NCBI GenBank assembly: GCA_019420275.1
Contig: JAHZHN010000004.1
Span: 62,001 to 126,000, forward strand
Direction of reading: 5' to 3'
Length of the DNA stretch: 64,000 bases
From: Clostridiales bacterium
GTDB taxonomy: Bacteria; Bacillota; Clostridia; Lachnospirales; Lachnospiraceae
The translations under genes and the position numbers were made by a program. Every line of letters starts with the position of its first letter. Positions within the stretch are counted from its first letter, which is position 1. The notes under the pieces were generated by a model that did not search any database, was not told the DNA's origin, and worked only from the letters and a program-made list of their open reading frames with translations. Positions 52,117-61,462 of this stretch are shown here, piece after piece.

Positions 52117-54777
52117 ATGGAAAATAAAAAGAAATCAGATTTTGATAAAGTCTTTAGCGCATGGGATATTCTGGTGATTGCATTTGGTGCCATGATTGGA
52201 TGGGGCTGGGTCGTATCTACAGGAGACTGGATTGGTACGGGCGGTGTAATTGGAGCAATTATCGGATTCGCTATTGGCGGTATCATGATCTTTTTTGTAG
52301 GACTGACCTATGCAGAGCTTACAGCAGCAATGCCGCAGTGCGGTGGTGAACACGTCTTTAGTTTCAGAGCAATGGGACCGGTTGGATCTTATATTTGTAC
52401 ATGGGCAATTGTTCTGGGATATGTCAGTGTAGTATGTTTTGAGGCATGTGCACTGCCGACGATTATTACATATATTTATCCTGATTTTCTTCAGGGTTAT
52501 ATGTATACGATAGCAGGATTTGACATTTATGCATCCTGGGTTGCTGTGGCTGTTATCATAGCAATATTTATCACATATATCAACATTCGCGGAGCCAAAA
52601 CAGCAGCGATTCTTCAGACGGTTCTTACAGTTATTATTGGTGCCGTTGGAATTCTTCTGGTTGTCGCATCTTTGTTTAATGGCGATATGTCAAATGTACA
52701 AAACCAGATGTTTGTAGGAAGTGAATCAGCCAGCATTGTAAGAAATGTCTTTGCTGTTGCAACACTTACTCCATTCTTCTTTATTGGTTTTGATGTTATT
52801 CCGCAGGCCGCAGAAGAAATCAATGTACCTTTGAAAAAAATCGGCGGTATTATGATTTTATCCATTTTGCTTGCAGTCGTATTTTATGGATTAGTTATTT
52901 TTGGAGTAGGATTCGTAATGAATTCAAGTGAAATCGCACAGTCACAGTCAGGAACCGGTCTGGTAACTGCAGATGCCATGGCAAAAGCATTCGGAAGCAA
53001 GGTTATGTCTAAGGTGCTTATTATCGGTGGAATGTGCGGTATCGTTACAAGCTGGAACTCCTTTATGATCGGCGGCAGCAGAGCTATGTATTCTATGGCA
53101 GAATCTTACATGATACCTAAAAAATTCGCCACACTGCATAAAAAATATAAAACACCTACAGTATCATTATATTTGATTGGTGCATTATCTGTTCTTGCTC
53201 CATTCTTTGGACGTCAGATGCTGGTATGGGTTGTAGATGCCGGTAACTTTGGATGCTGTCTTGCATACTGTATGGTATCACTGTCATTTGTTATATTAAG
53301 AAGCAAAGAGCCGGATATGCCAAGACCTTATAGAGTAAAACATTATAAGATTGTTGGTGTCATTGCAGTCTTGATGTCAGGTTTCATGGTTGCTATGTAT
53401 ATCATTCCAAATTCCGGATGCTCTCTGGTTATGCAGGAATGGGTAATGGTAGGCGGCTGGACTGTACTGGGAATTATATTCTTTATCATGTGTAAAGTAA
53501 AATATAAAGAAAAATTTGCAATTCTTGTAGATGTAGTTGATGAAGAACTGGCACAGGAAAAAGAAGCAGTCAGCAGTGTAGCAGCAGTATCAGCAGCTGC
53601 AGCAGTGGCAGAAAATAAAACTTTGGAAGAAACAAGCGAAAGCAAAATTGAATTTGCTTATTATCTTCCCGTAAATATTGCGTTTGGTTCTGGAAAAGTA
53701 GATCAAGTAGGAGAATTGACGAAACCATATGGAAAGAAAGCCTTGATCGTAACTGGACGCAGCAGCGCTAAAAAATCAGGACTTTATGACAGGGTTGCAG
53801 CGAGTCTTGAAAAAGAAGGAATTTCACATGTGCTTTTTGATGAAGTAACACAGAATCCTCTTACAACAACCGCAGAAAAAGGAGCTGCACAGGCAAAAGA
53901 GCAGTCATGTGATGTTGTGGTTGCCATTGGCGGCGGAAGTGTCATGGACTGTGCCAAAGCAATTGCCTTTTTAACAGTTAATACAGGAGATATTAATGAT
54001 TATATCTTTAATAAACTGAAGAGCGATGATGCACTGCCGATTGTTCTGATACCGACTACATGCGGTACTGGTTCAGAAGGCAATAGTTTCGCTGTACTTA
54101 CAAATCCGGAAAATGGAGATAAAAAGTCACTTCGCTGCAATGCGATTGTTCCAAAAGTGTCTATTGTAGATCCGGAATGCATGATGACAATGCCGAAGGG
54201 AGTTTTGGCATCTGTTGGTTTTGATGCGCTGTGTCATTGTATTGAGGCTTACACATCAAAAATTGCTCAGCCGTTTACAGATGCATTGTGTGAATATGCT
54301 ATGAACCTGATTGCAGATAATCTTGTGAAAGTATATAAAGGAGAAGGCGACAAACGTGCCTGGGAAAAACTGACACTGGCAAGTACAATCGGCGGAATGG
54401 CGATTAATACGGCAGGAGTAACACTGGCACATGGTATGGAACATCCGGCCAGTGGATTAAAAGATATCGTCCATGGCCGTGGACTTGCAGCACTTACCCC
54501 GGCTGTAATCGAAGCTTCTGAAAAAGGAGATCACTTCAAATTTGCTAAGATTGCCAGAATTTTCGGCGGAATTACGGCAGAGGATTGTGCACCGGCTATT
54601 CGCTTATTGCTGAAAGAATTAGATCTGGAATGCACTTTAACAGATTTAGGTATTGAGGAGAAAGATATTCCTTGGATGGCAAAGAACTGCATGAAAGTAT
54701 CAGCAGCCAGTGTAGCTAACAATCCGATTGTATTTACAGAAGAAGAGATTGCTCAGATTTATAAAGCAGCAATGTAA
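52117..54777 (+). CDS. Fusion: APC-family amino acid permease + iron-containing alcohol dehydrogenase
   Basis: 886 residues in one uninterrupted frame. Residues about 1-465 form a 12-segment APC permease (VIAFGAMIGWGWVVSTGDW, GLTYAELTAAMPQCGGEH, FFFIGFDVIPQAAEEI, MPRPYRVKHYKIVG). An Ala/Glu-rich linker (about 470-512) leads to a full iron-ADH (513-886): VTGRSSAKKSGLYD, VVAIGGGSVMDCAKAIA, PTTCGTGSEGNSFAV, and metal ligands in VGFDALCHCIEAYTS, LAHGMEH and DIVHGRG. The dehydrogenase would face the cytosol. Likely function: import of an omega-amino acid and reduction of its semialdehyde. Neither half looks degenerate. AAAGGA ribosome binding site. Confidence 0.93.
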   Translation: MENKKKSDFDKVFSAWDILVIAFGAMIGWGWVVSTGDWIGTGGVIGAIIGFAIGGIMIFFVGLTYAELTAAMPQCGGEHVFSFRAMGPVGSYICTWAIVLGYVSVVCFEACALPTIITYIYPDFLQGYMYTIAGFDIYASWVAVAVIIAIFITYINIRGAKTAAILQTVLTVIIGAVGILLVVASLFNGDMSNVQNQMFVGSESASIVRNVFAVATLTPFFFIGFDVIPQAAEEINVPLKKIGGIMILSILLAVVFYGLVIFGVGFVMNSSEIAQSQSGTGLVTADAMAKAFGSKVMSKVLIIGGMCGIVTSWNSFMIGGSRAMYSMAESYMIPKKFATLHKKYKTPTVSLYLIGALSVLAPFFGRQMLVWVVDAGNFGCCLAYCMVSLSFVILRSKEPDMPRPYRVKHYKIVGVIAVLMSGFMVAMYIIPNSGCSLVMQEWVMVGGWTVLGIIFFIMCKVKYKEKFAILVDVVDEELAQEKEAVSSVAAVSAAAAVAENKTLEETSESKIEFAYYLPVNIAFGSGKVDQVGELTKPYGKKALIVTGRSSAKKSGLYDRVAASLEKEGISHVLFDEVTQNPLTTTAEKGAAQAKEQSCDVVVAIGGGSVMDCAKAIAFLTVNTGDINDYIFNKLKSDDALPIVLIPTTCGTGSEGNSFAVLTNPENGDKKSLRCNAIVPKVSIVDPECMMTMPKGVLASVGFDALCHCIEAYTSKIAQPFTDALCEYAMNLIADNLVKVYKGEGDKRAWEKLTLASTIGGMAINTAGVTLAHGMEHPASGLKDIVHGRGLAALTPAVIEASEKGDHFKFAKIARIFGGITAEDCAPAIRLLLKELDLECTLTDLGIEEKDIPWMAKNCMKVSAASVANNPIVFTEEEIAQIYKAAM

Positions 54778-54794
54778 AAGGGGGACTTTGCAAA

Positions 54795-55223
54795 ATGATT
54801 TTTAAGAAAGCAGAAAAAGAAGATTTTGCAACAGCCTATTCCTACATAACGAAATTGTGGGATTACAATACATATAATAAGGAAGAAATAGCATCGGTCT
54901 ATAGCAAAGTGCTGCAGTCAGAGAACACCTTTATTTTCTTTGTTATCGATGATGGCGAGTATAAAGGAATGTGCCATGGAGATTTCTTTGACACCTTTTG
55001 GATGTCAGGTGAAACCTGTTATGTCTCAAGTCTTATTACCAATGAAAAAGACCGAGGCAAAGGATATGGAAAAGCACTCTTAGATCATGCAAAAGAACTG
55101 GCTGCACAGCGAGGCTGTAAAGCCATGATTCTGGATTCTGGAATGGTGAGAACTCAGGCCCACAAATTTTATGAAACATATGGATTTGAGAAATCTTGTT
55201 ATGGATTTGAGCTTATCCTGTAA
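54795..55223 (+). CDS. GNAT-family N-acetyltransferase
   Basis: 142 residues, single GNAT domain. Acetyl-CoA pyrophosphate-binding motif A is DRGKGYGKALLDHAKELA; the C-terminal HKFYETYGFEKS strand-helix is typical. It likely acetylates an amine, possibly of the same substrate class as the operon. It follows the fusion gene by 17 nt and ends at a terminator. Substrate unknown. Confidence 0.9.
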   Translation: MIFKKAEKEDFATAYSYITKLWDYNTYNKEEIASVYSKVLQSENTFIFFVIDDGEYKGMCHGDFFDTFWMSGETCYVSSLITNEKDRGKGYGKALLDHAKELAAQRGCKAMILDSGMVRTQAHKFYETYGFEKSCYGFELIL

Positions 55224-55248
55224 AATAAGTTAACATTTTCTTGATTTT

Positions 55249-55282
55249 AGTGCCGCAGTTTTTAAAACTGCGGTACTTTTTT
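55249..55282 (+). terminator. Terminator of the aminotransferase-fusion operon
   Basis: AGTGCCGCAGTTTT pairs with AAAACTGCGGTACT (one wobble), then a T-run. The rest of the gap to 55459 shows no clear promoter. Confidence 0.9.
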
Positions 55283-55458
55283 ATGTACGGATTGCGGCAA
55301 AGACAGGAAATGTAGTAAAATAAGAGCAGAAAATATCTTTAACAATGTAGGAAAGTAGAAAAATCTTAGAATATACAGAAAGTCAAAACTTTTTTATTAT
55401 TATGTATAGTGGATCACAATAGTTTTTGGCTTATTTTTAAATGTAAAGGAAAAGAACA

Positions 55459-55938
55459 ATGGTTGAAAAAGAACCTCGTTTTCATGGAGAAGTGACTCCA
55501 CGTAGTCATAAAAATATGAGCAAAATAAGAGCAAAAGATACAAAAATAGAGATTGCTCTTCGGAAGGCGTTATGGGAAAAAAGGTATAGATATCGTAAGA
55601 ACTACAAAGAATTACCTGGATCACCAGATATTGTTCTTACAAAATATAAAATTGCTATTTTTTGTGACAGCGAGTTTTTTCATGGAAAGGATTGGGAGAT
55701 ATTAAAACCCCGCCTTGAGAAAGGGAAAAATCCTGATTATTGGGTAAAAAAAATCCAACGCAATATGAAACGAGATGTAGAAAAAGATCAAGCATTAGAA
55801 TACTTGGGTTGGACAGTCATCCATTTTTGGGGTAAAGACATTTTAAAAAATCCAGAAGAATGTGTACGGGTAGTAGAAGAAGTTATTTTTAGTCAGAAGA
55901 TAGAAGAAGTTGTTTTAGACGATGAGGAGAAATGGTAA
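55459..55938 (+). CDS. vsr: Very short patch repair (Vsr-like) endonuclease
   Basis: 159 residues. Vsr family features: NMSKIRAKDTKIEIALRKAL near the N-terminus, PGSPDIVLTKYKIAIFCDSEFFHG (catalytic Asp region and HG) and IQRNMKRDVEKDQALEYLGWTVIHFW. It nicks at T:G mismatches arising from deamination of 5-methylcytosine. It overlaps the restriction gene by one base (TAATG) and belongs to the R-M locus. Base composition is AT-richer than the flanking genes, suggesting transfer. Confidence 0.93.
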   Translation: MVEKEPRFHGEVTPRSHKNMSKIRAKDTKIEIALRKALWEKRYRYRKNYKELPGSPDIVLTKYKIAIFCDSEFFHGKDWEILKPRLEKGKNPDYWVKKIQRNMKRDVEKDQALEYLGWTVIHFWGKDILKNPEECVRVVEEVIFSQKIEEVVLDDEEKW

Positions 55939-57362
55939 TGGGTTGCAAATTAGAATATGATGAAACAGATCCAAAATCAATAGAGTCATATGCCCAAAAA
56001 TTGATAGGAAAGACATTTTTAGATGTCTGCGAAGAAGACGATATAAAAAAAGCAAAGGTTGTGCGCGAGACTGAAGATTATGAAGTAAAGCATGAGAATA
56101 AGAAGCGAAAAGGCGGATTAGGTGAATTGATTGAAGAAAGATATTTTCATTATCAGTCTAATAATGATGCTCGACCAGATTTTGATAAAGCAGGGGTAGA
56201 ATTAAAAGTCACGCCATATAAGATTAATAAAAATAGGACAGTTTCTGCAAAAGAACGATTACCAATTAATATGATAGATTATTGCGCAGTAGTAAATGAA
56301 ACTTTCGAAGAAAGTCATATGTGGAAGAAAGCAAGATTAATACTGTTGGTATATTATCTGTATCAGAAAGAAATAAAAAATAGATTGGATTATAAAATCG
56401 GATATGTGAAATTGTTTTCTCCACCAGAGCAGGATATGAAAATTATTGAGCATGATTTTTATGTTATCAGAGATAAGATAAGAGCCGGTAAGGCTCATGA
56501 ATTGTCGGAAGGGGATACATTATATTTAGGGGCTGCACCAAAAGCATCAACATCGAAAGCCAGAAGAAAGCAGCCATTTAACGATGAAATGGCAAAGCCA
56601 AGAGCATTTGCATTTAAAACATCGTATATGACATATGTTCTAAATCACTATATTATTCCGGAAAAGAATACATATGAACCTATTATCAAAGATAAATTAG
56701 AGATATCATTTGAAGATTATGTAGTAAATAAGATAAATGAATACTGTGGGAAGACAGTAGAAGAATTGTGTGAAGAATTTAAGATTACCTTTGAACGGAA
56801 ACCTAAAAATCTGGAAGCAATGTTAGTATATAGGATATTGGGGATTAAAGGAAATCATGCAGAGGAATTTGAAAAAGCTAATATCGTAATTAAAACTATC
56901 CGGATAGGGAAAAATAATAAAATTAAAGAAAATATGTCATTTCCAACATTTAAATTTAAAGAATTGATAAAGGAAGAGTGGGAAGATTCCACGTTTGGTA
57001 ATTATTTGAGAGAAACCCGATTTTTATTTGTTGTTTATAAATTTGATAATCAAGATGATTTGAGGCTTCTTGGGAGCCAGTTTTGGAATATTCCATATGA
57101 GGATTTGGAAGGCAATGTTAAAAAGGTATGGGAAGAAACAAAGCAAGTATTGATTAATGGATTGGAAATAAAAATGAAAGGAAAGAGGAAGTGTAATAAT
57201 TTTCCTAAAGCTTCAGATAATCCGATTTGTCACGTAAGACCACATGCAAGAAATGCAGAGGATACATATGAGCTACCAGATGGGAGAGAGTATCCTAAAC
57301 AATGTTTTTGGCTAAATAATTCTTATATATTTGGGCAATTGGAAACACGGTTTAAGGAGTAA
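55938..57362 (+). CDS. Sau3AI-family type II restriction endonuclease (MutH-like)
   Basis: 474 residues, close to Sau3AI in length. MutH-like catalytic region: GGLGELIEERYF (Glu63), ARPDFDKAGVELKVTPYK (Asp81, Glu88, Lys90), matching the E..D..ExK pattern. A second allosteric MutH-like half follows and the family C-terminus HVRPHARNAEDTYELPDG is present. Recognition of GATC is expected from the family, not proven. Start 55938 is favoured over 55932 by GAGGAG spacing of 8 nt. Confidence 0.9.
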   Translation: MGCKLEYDETDPKSIESYAQKLIGKTFLDVCEEDDIKKAKVVRETEDYEVKHENKKRKGGLGELIEERYFHYQSNNDARPDFDKAGVELKVTPYKINKNRTVSAKERLPINMIDYCAVVNETFEESHMWKKARLILLVYYLYQKEIKNRLDYKIGYVKLFSPPEQDMKIIEHDFYVIRDKIRAGKAHELSEGDTLYLGAAPKASTSKARRKQPFNDEMAKPRAFAFKTSYMTYVLNHYIIPEKNTYEPIIKDKLEISFEDYVVNKINEYCGKTVEELCEEFKITFERKPKNLEAMLVYRILGIKGNHAEEFEKANIVIKTIRIGKNNKIKENMSFPTFKFKELIKEEWEDSTFGNYLRETRFLFVVYKFDNQDDLRLLGSQFWNIPYEDLEGNVKKVWEETKQVLINGLEIKMKGKRKCNNFPKASDNPICHVRPHARNAEDTYELPDGREYPKQCFWLNNSYIFGQLETRFKE

Positions 57363-57503
57363 AAGAAATTATTGTCTGGATACTAAGGATGATTATGTTA
57401 TATATCAGATGATGGCTTTGTTTTTGGAGTCTGTGCATATATTAGCAAAATGGATATAAGCTAGATGTTAATAAAATAATTACAAGATTTTTTTAGAAGG
57501 ATC

Positions 57504-57564
57504 TTTACAAAAAGATTAAAATGCGATATGATAGATATTACACGCAAATCAGAACAATTGTTCG
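57504..57564 (+). promoter_or_regulatory. Methyltransferase promoter with LexA-like box
   Basis: TTTACA (57504-57509), 17-nt spacer, TATGAT (57527-57532). The perfect palindrome GAACAATTGTTC (57552-57563), followed by G, matches the Gram-positive SOS box GAAC-N4-GTTC and lies just downstream of the start site. The remainder of the 227-nt gap after the restriction gene shows nothing else. Confidence 0.6.
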
Positions 57565-57589
57565 TAATAAATAGAAGAGGTATTTGGTA

Positions 57590-58975
57590 ATGAAGAAGAC
57601 TGTTTGTGAGCTATTTGCTGGAGTGGGTGGGTTTCGTTGTGGATTGAATCATATAAAAAATCTAAAAGATACTGAAAAAAAGGAAAAATGGGACACAGTT
57701 TGGTTTAATCAATGGGAACCATTAGAAAAGAAAACACAATATGCCCATGATTGTTATGTATATCGATTTGGGACAAGATATGATATTAATGGTGAAGATA
57801 CCACCAATATAAATATAGAAGAGGTTGATAAATCTTTAATTCCTGATTTTAATTTGCTTGTGGGAGGTTTTCCATGCCAAGATTATTCTGTGGCTTCTTC
57901 ATTAGCAACATCGAAAGGATTAGAAGGAAAAAAAGGTGTTTTATGGTGGTCTATCAGAGATACTATAGAGGCAAAGCAACCTTCATTTGTGCTACTTGAA
58001 AATGTGGATAGACTATTAAAATCTCCAGCTAAACAGCGAGGCAGAGACTTTGGCGTTATTTTAGCATGTCTTAGGGATCAGGGATATACTGTTGAATGGC
58101 GAGTTATTAATGCAGCGGATTATGGATATCAGCAACGTAGAAGGCGTACATTCATTTTTGCATATAAAGATGATACAAAGTATTCTATACAAGTTCAGAA
58201 AAGAGTGAAATATCAGAAAGATGATTTGATAGAAGTAAAAAAAGAAAATATGAATCGAATTCTACTGAAAGAAGGTTTTTTTGCTACAACATTTCCTGTT
58301 CATGAAGTTAGTATAGAAAAAATGTCATATACTCAGCTTCCAAAAGAAATAGGAAAAGTTTCTGAAATATTTAAATTTGGATTTGAAAATACTGGAATTA
58401 TGAAAGATGGAATTGTTTATACGATAAAGACTACACCACAATATAATGGAAAACAGATAACATTAGGAGATATTATGGATGAAGGTGATGTAGATAAAAA
58501 ATATTTTATTCCCAAAGAACGATTGTATTATACCGACCCTGCAGTAACAAAAAGTGATGAGACAGAAGGTAGATTACCACTAGAAAACAGAAAGACATGG
58601 CAGTACATAAAAGGTGGTAAAAAATTGCCAAGAACATCTGCAAATGGACATAAATACATTTTTTCGGAAGGGCCAATCGAAATGTTGGATAATTATGACA
58701 AACCTGCAAGAACCATGCTAACATCGGAAGGAAACTTTAGCAGATCGACACATATTGTGAAAGACAAGAAAACGGGAAGAATCAGGTTGTTGACCGCAGG
58801 GGAGACTGAACGAATCCAGGGATTTCCTACAAATCACACAAAATATTGTTTAATGAATGAAAAGGTGGTAGAGATGCCAGTTCATAAAAGACGATTTATG
58901 ATGGGAAATGCTTTAGTGGTTGATTTAGTTGAAGACATGGAAAGAACATTAAGCCAGATATTTGATGAGGAATGA
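57590..58975 (+). CDS. DNA (cytosine-5-)-methyltransferase
   Basis: 461 residues, C5 methyltransferase. Motif I FAGVGGFRCGL, motif IV GGFPCQDYSVAS (catalytic Cys), motif VI LLENVDRLL, motif VIII QQRRRRTFIF, then a target-recognition region, IQGFPTNHT (IX) and MGNALVVDLVE (X). It should protect the site cut by the Sau3AI-like enzyme. ATG 57590 has AGAGG at 9 nt. Confidence 0.95.
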   Translation: MKKTVCELFAGVGGFRCGLNHIKNLKDTEKKEKWDTVWFNQWEPLEKKTQYAHDCYVYRFGTRYDINGEDTTNINIEEVDKSLIPDFNLLVGGFPCQDYSVASSLATSKGLEGKKGVLWWSIRDTIEAKQPSFVLLENVDRLLKSPAKQRGRDFGVILACLRDQGYTVEWRVINAADYGYQQRRRRTFIFAYKDDTKYSIQVQKRVKYQKDDLIEVKKENMNRILLKEGFFATTFPVHEVSIEKMSYTQLPKEIGKVSEIFKFGFENTGIMKDGIVYTIKTTPQYNGKQITLGDIMDEGDVDKKYFIPKERLYYTDPAVTKSDETEGRLPLENRKTWQYIKGGKKLPRTSANGHKYIFSEGPIEMLDNYDKPARTMLTSEGNFSRSTHIVKDKKTGRIRLLTAGETERIQGFPTNHTKYCLMNEKVVEMPVHKRRFMMGNALVVDLVEDMERTLSQIFDEE

Positions 58976-59008
58976 TTATTTTATTATTATGAATTTGATT
59001 TCTTGTAT

Positions 59009-59049
59009 AAAAACCTTTCAATTGTTTAGAAACAATTTGGAAGGTTTTT
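59009..59049 (+). terminator. Terminator of the methyltransferase gene
   Basis: AAAAACCTT...ATTGTTT pairs with AAACAAT...AAGGTTTTT. The rest of the 321-nt gap (59050-59296) is very AT-rich; a TATAAT near 59202 is present without a clear -35, and nothing else is recognised. Confidence 0.85.
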
Positions 59050-59296
59050 AAATACTTTATAGGAAGATGGCAGATTGTTTGGCACGAAAATACAATAAAT
59101 AAAAAATTTTATGATGAGGAAGCATTATGATATGAAAATTCAATTTGAAATTAAATCAATGCTTGAAAAATGATAATAGTAGTTTTTGATTGCAAAATGA
59201 TATAATAATCATAATATTTTATTTAAAAATTGATATAGCTGAGAAAAAAGTTATGGAGAATGAAGAATACTTCTTCGATATAGGGGTGAGAGAAAA

Positions 59297-60223
59297 ATGA
59301 TTAAATTAAGTAAATTAGAAGAGATACAAGACATACGGAAAGTATGGAGAAATGAAGCTTTGGATTTTACCCCGTGGCTTTCCAAAGATGAAAATATTGC
59401 GATTCTGTCTGATGCGATAGGTATTGATATCACTGTAAATGAAACAGAATCAGTAGTAGGTGATTTTTATGTGGATATTTTTGCCTCAGAAACGGGGACG
59501 GATCGCAATATAATCATTGAAAACCAACTAGAGGATACAAATCATGATCATTTGGGAAAATTGATTACTTATGCATGTGGTAAATCAGCTGATATAATTA
59601 TTTGGGTAGTGAAACATGCTCGAGAGGAGCATAGAGCTGCGATTGAATGGTTGAATAATCATACTGACAATAAAATTGGTTTCTTCTTATGTGAGATAAA
59701 ACTATATCGTATTGGAACATCTCAACCGGCTGTGAAATTTGAAGTTATTGAAAGACCAAATGACTGGACGAAAGAGATTAAGACAAATGAAGTGGTAAGC
59801 ATAACACAGCAACAAAGATATGATTATTGGGTAGCTTTTCAAGATTATGCGTTTCAAAATATAGATTTTGCAAAAAATTTTAGACGGCGTAAACCTTCAT
59901 TAGATCATTGGATGAATTTTAGTATTGGGGCTTCTTCTTGCTATATAACAGTATCTCAAATTTTGAAGAGAAGTGAATTGGATGTAGAAATATATATTAG
60001 TGATGACAAGGAGCTTTTTAAATCGCTACTTAGAAATAAAGAAGAGATTGAAAAGTCAATAGGGTTAATATTTGATTGGAGAGAATTACCAGAACGTAAA
60101 GCAAGTCGTATTGTAGTAGAAAAACGGGTTTCTTTTAAGGATAGAAGTCAATGGAAGAGCCAATATGATTGGTTGATTAAGACTATGGTAAATATGAAAA
60201 AAGTATTTAAAGAATATTTATAA
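59297..60223 (+). CDS. DUF4268 domain protein, nuclease-like fold possible
   Basis: 308 residues. The N-terminal part (about 25-150) has VGDFYVDIFASETG followed by IIIENQLEDTNHDHLGKLITYA, a D...ExQ arrangement reminiscent of PD-(D/E)XK nucleases; the C-terminal part (about 165-305) matches DUF4268 (RYDYWVAFQDYAF, FKSLLRNKEEIEKSIG). Such genes are frequent near R-M systems. GGGGTGAGAG ribosome binding site. Function unknown. Confidence 0.85.
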   Translation: MIKLSKLEEIQDIRKVWRNEALDFTPWLSKDENIAILSDAIGIDITVNETESVVGDFYVDIFASETGTDRNIIIENQLEDTNHDHLGKLITYACGKSADIIIWVVKHAREEHRAAIEWLNNHTDNKIGFFLCEIKLYRIGTSQPAVKFEVIERPNDWTKEIKTNEVVSITQQQRYDYWVAFQDYAFQNIDFAKNFRRRKPSLDHWMNFSIGASSCYITVSQILKRSELDVEIYISDDKELFKSLLRNKEEIEKSIGLIFDWRELPERKASRIVVEKRVSFKDRSQWKSQYDWLIKTMVNMKKVFKEYL

Positions 60224-60256
60224 AGATAAAATTAAAATTATTTATTATAATAATAT

Positions 60257-60318
60257 AAAACAGGTCTTTGTTATGATATATTATAGAAAAATATATTATA
60301 TATAGACCTGTTTTTTTT
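60257..60318 (+). terminator. Terminator of the DUF4268 gene
   Basis: AAAACAGGTCT (60257-60267) pairs with AGACCTGTTTT, ending in eight T residues; the loop is AT-rich. It lies only 28 nt before the next start codon. Confidence 0.85.
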
Positions 60319-60345
60319 CGATTTAGATTTTGTAGGGAGAGCAAT

Positions 60346-61365
60346 ATGAAGAATGAAAAAGAACTCCAGATTCAATTAATTCCATATGATAAGAATATAC
60401 AATCAAATCAATTTGATCTTAATGGGGTTATTTATGATTTGGATGGACAAATCAAACTGTTGTCAAGCCAGGCAGATTCTATCGATTGTATCATTTCAGC
60501 CGCTTCAGGATTGATGTGTAGCATGCTAGATATTCTGTGGATTGGAGAGTTCGATTTGGAGTATGGACGTAATTTTGCGAGTGAAAAAGTTGAAAATTTT
60601 GTTAAAAAAACAGCAGCAATGTTAGGGTGTGAACAAGATAGCCTGAAAGCATCTGTAAAATTTTTGGAAAACTGGTTTCCGGTTCCGTCGGATGGAAATA
60701 TCTCAGATTTTGGAGGAGGATTACAGCATCATTTGCGGGACTTTGCACATCATCCGACGATTGTGGGTTTGGCTTTTTCTCTTTTGACACAGTTTACATA
60801 CAATGCATATGGAACAGATAAGAACGGACAATTTATTATAAGAGAGATTTCAGAAAAAAGTCGGATGTTTATAGGAGAAGATACGTCTCAAAAAATAATA
60901 AATGGTACCATTATTTGGTTCTTTCATTTGGTAAGTGACATAGCAGGATCAGGAAATACAGTAAATCTAAGTGGGGGTACAGGAATTTCTGGTCCATTAT
61001 TATCTTTGGCAAAAGAATTGTCGGCCTTTTCAATGTTTAGAAATTTTAAGATTCAAGATAAGAATATATCACAATTTTTATCTAGATTATTTAATGGCAC
61101 ATTAATGGCACAACATAGTGAGAATAGCACTATGATAAAAGATACAGTAATAAAAATGGATTTACGAGGAGAACTGGGAGTAGTAGAATTTGGGCGTCAA
61201 GCAATTCCAGTTATTGCGAATGAATGTATTGTTAGAACTTTTTATTTCATAAGATGTTTGATGGCTGAATTAAAAAAAGAAAGATTACTTAACTGGAAGA
61301 TTTTTAGAAAATTCAATGGAATGATGTATTGCCAGAAAACAATCCGACTATCAGTCGAATGTTGA
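60346..61365 (+). pseudogene. N-terminal part of a large uncharacterised protein, frameshifted
   Basis: The visible frame gives 339 residues. A His-rich GLQHHLRDFAHHPTIVGLAF and a GTGISGPLLSLAKELSAF segment resemble a large uncharacterised family of mobile-element regions. The last residues of this frame (after about 61311) are out of register. Beyond the A4 run at 61308-61311 the natural sequence continues in the next frame (IQWNDVLPENNPTISRM...) to 61466. One missing A explains the break. Together with the C-terminal part (to 61957) the intact gene would encode about 537 residues. Confidence 0.75.
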
Positions 61366-61462
61366 CAATTGCAACAGGAGCATTTACGACTGTGGACGTA
61401 GCTCAAGCAGTAGCAAATCAAAAAGTCTGGGTTTTTATAAATTATATTAGAGTGGGGCAGCA

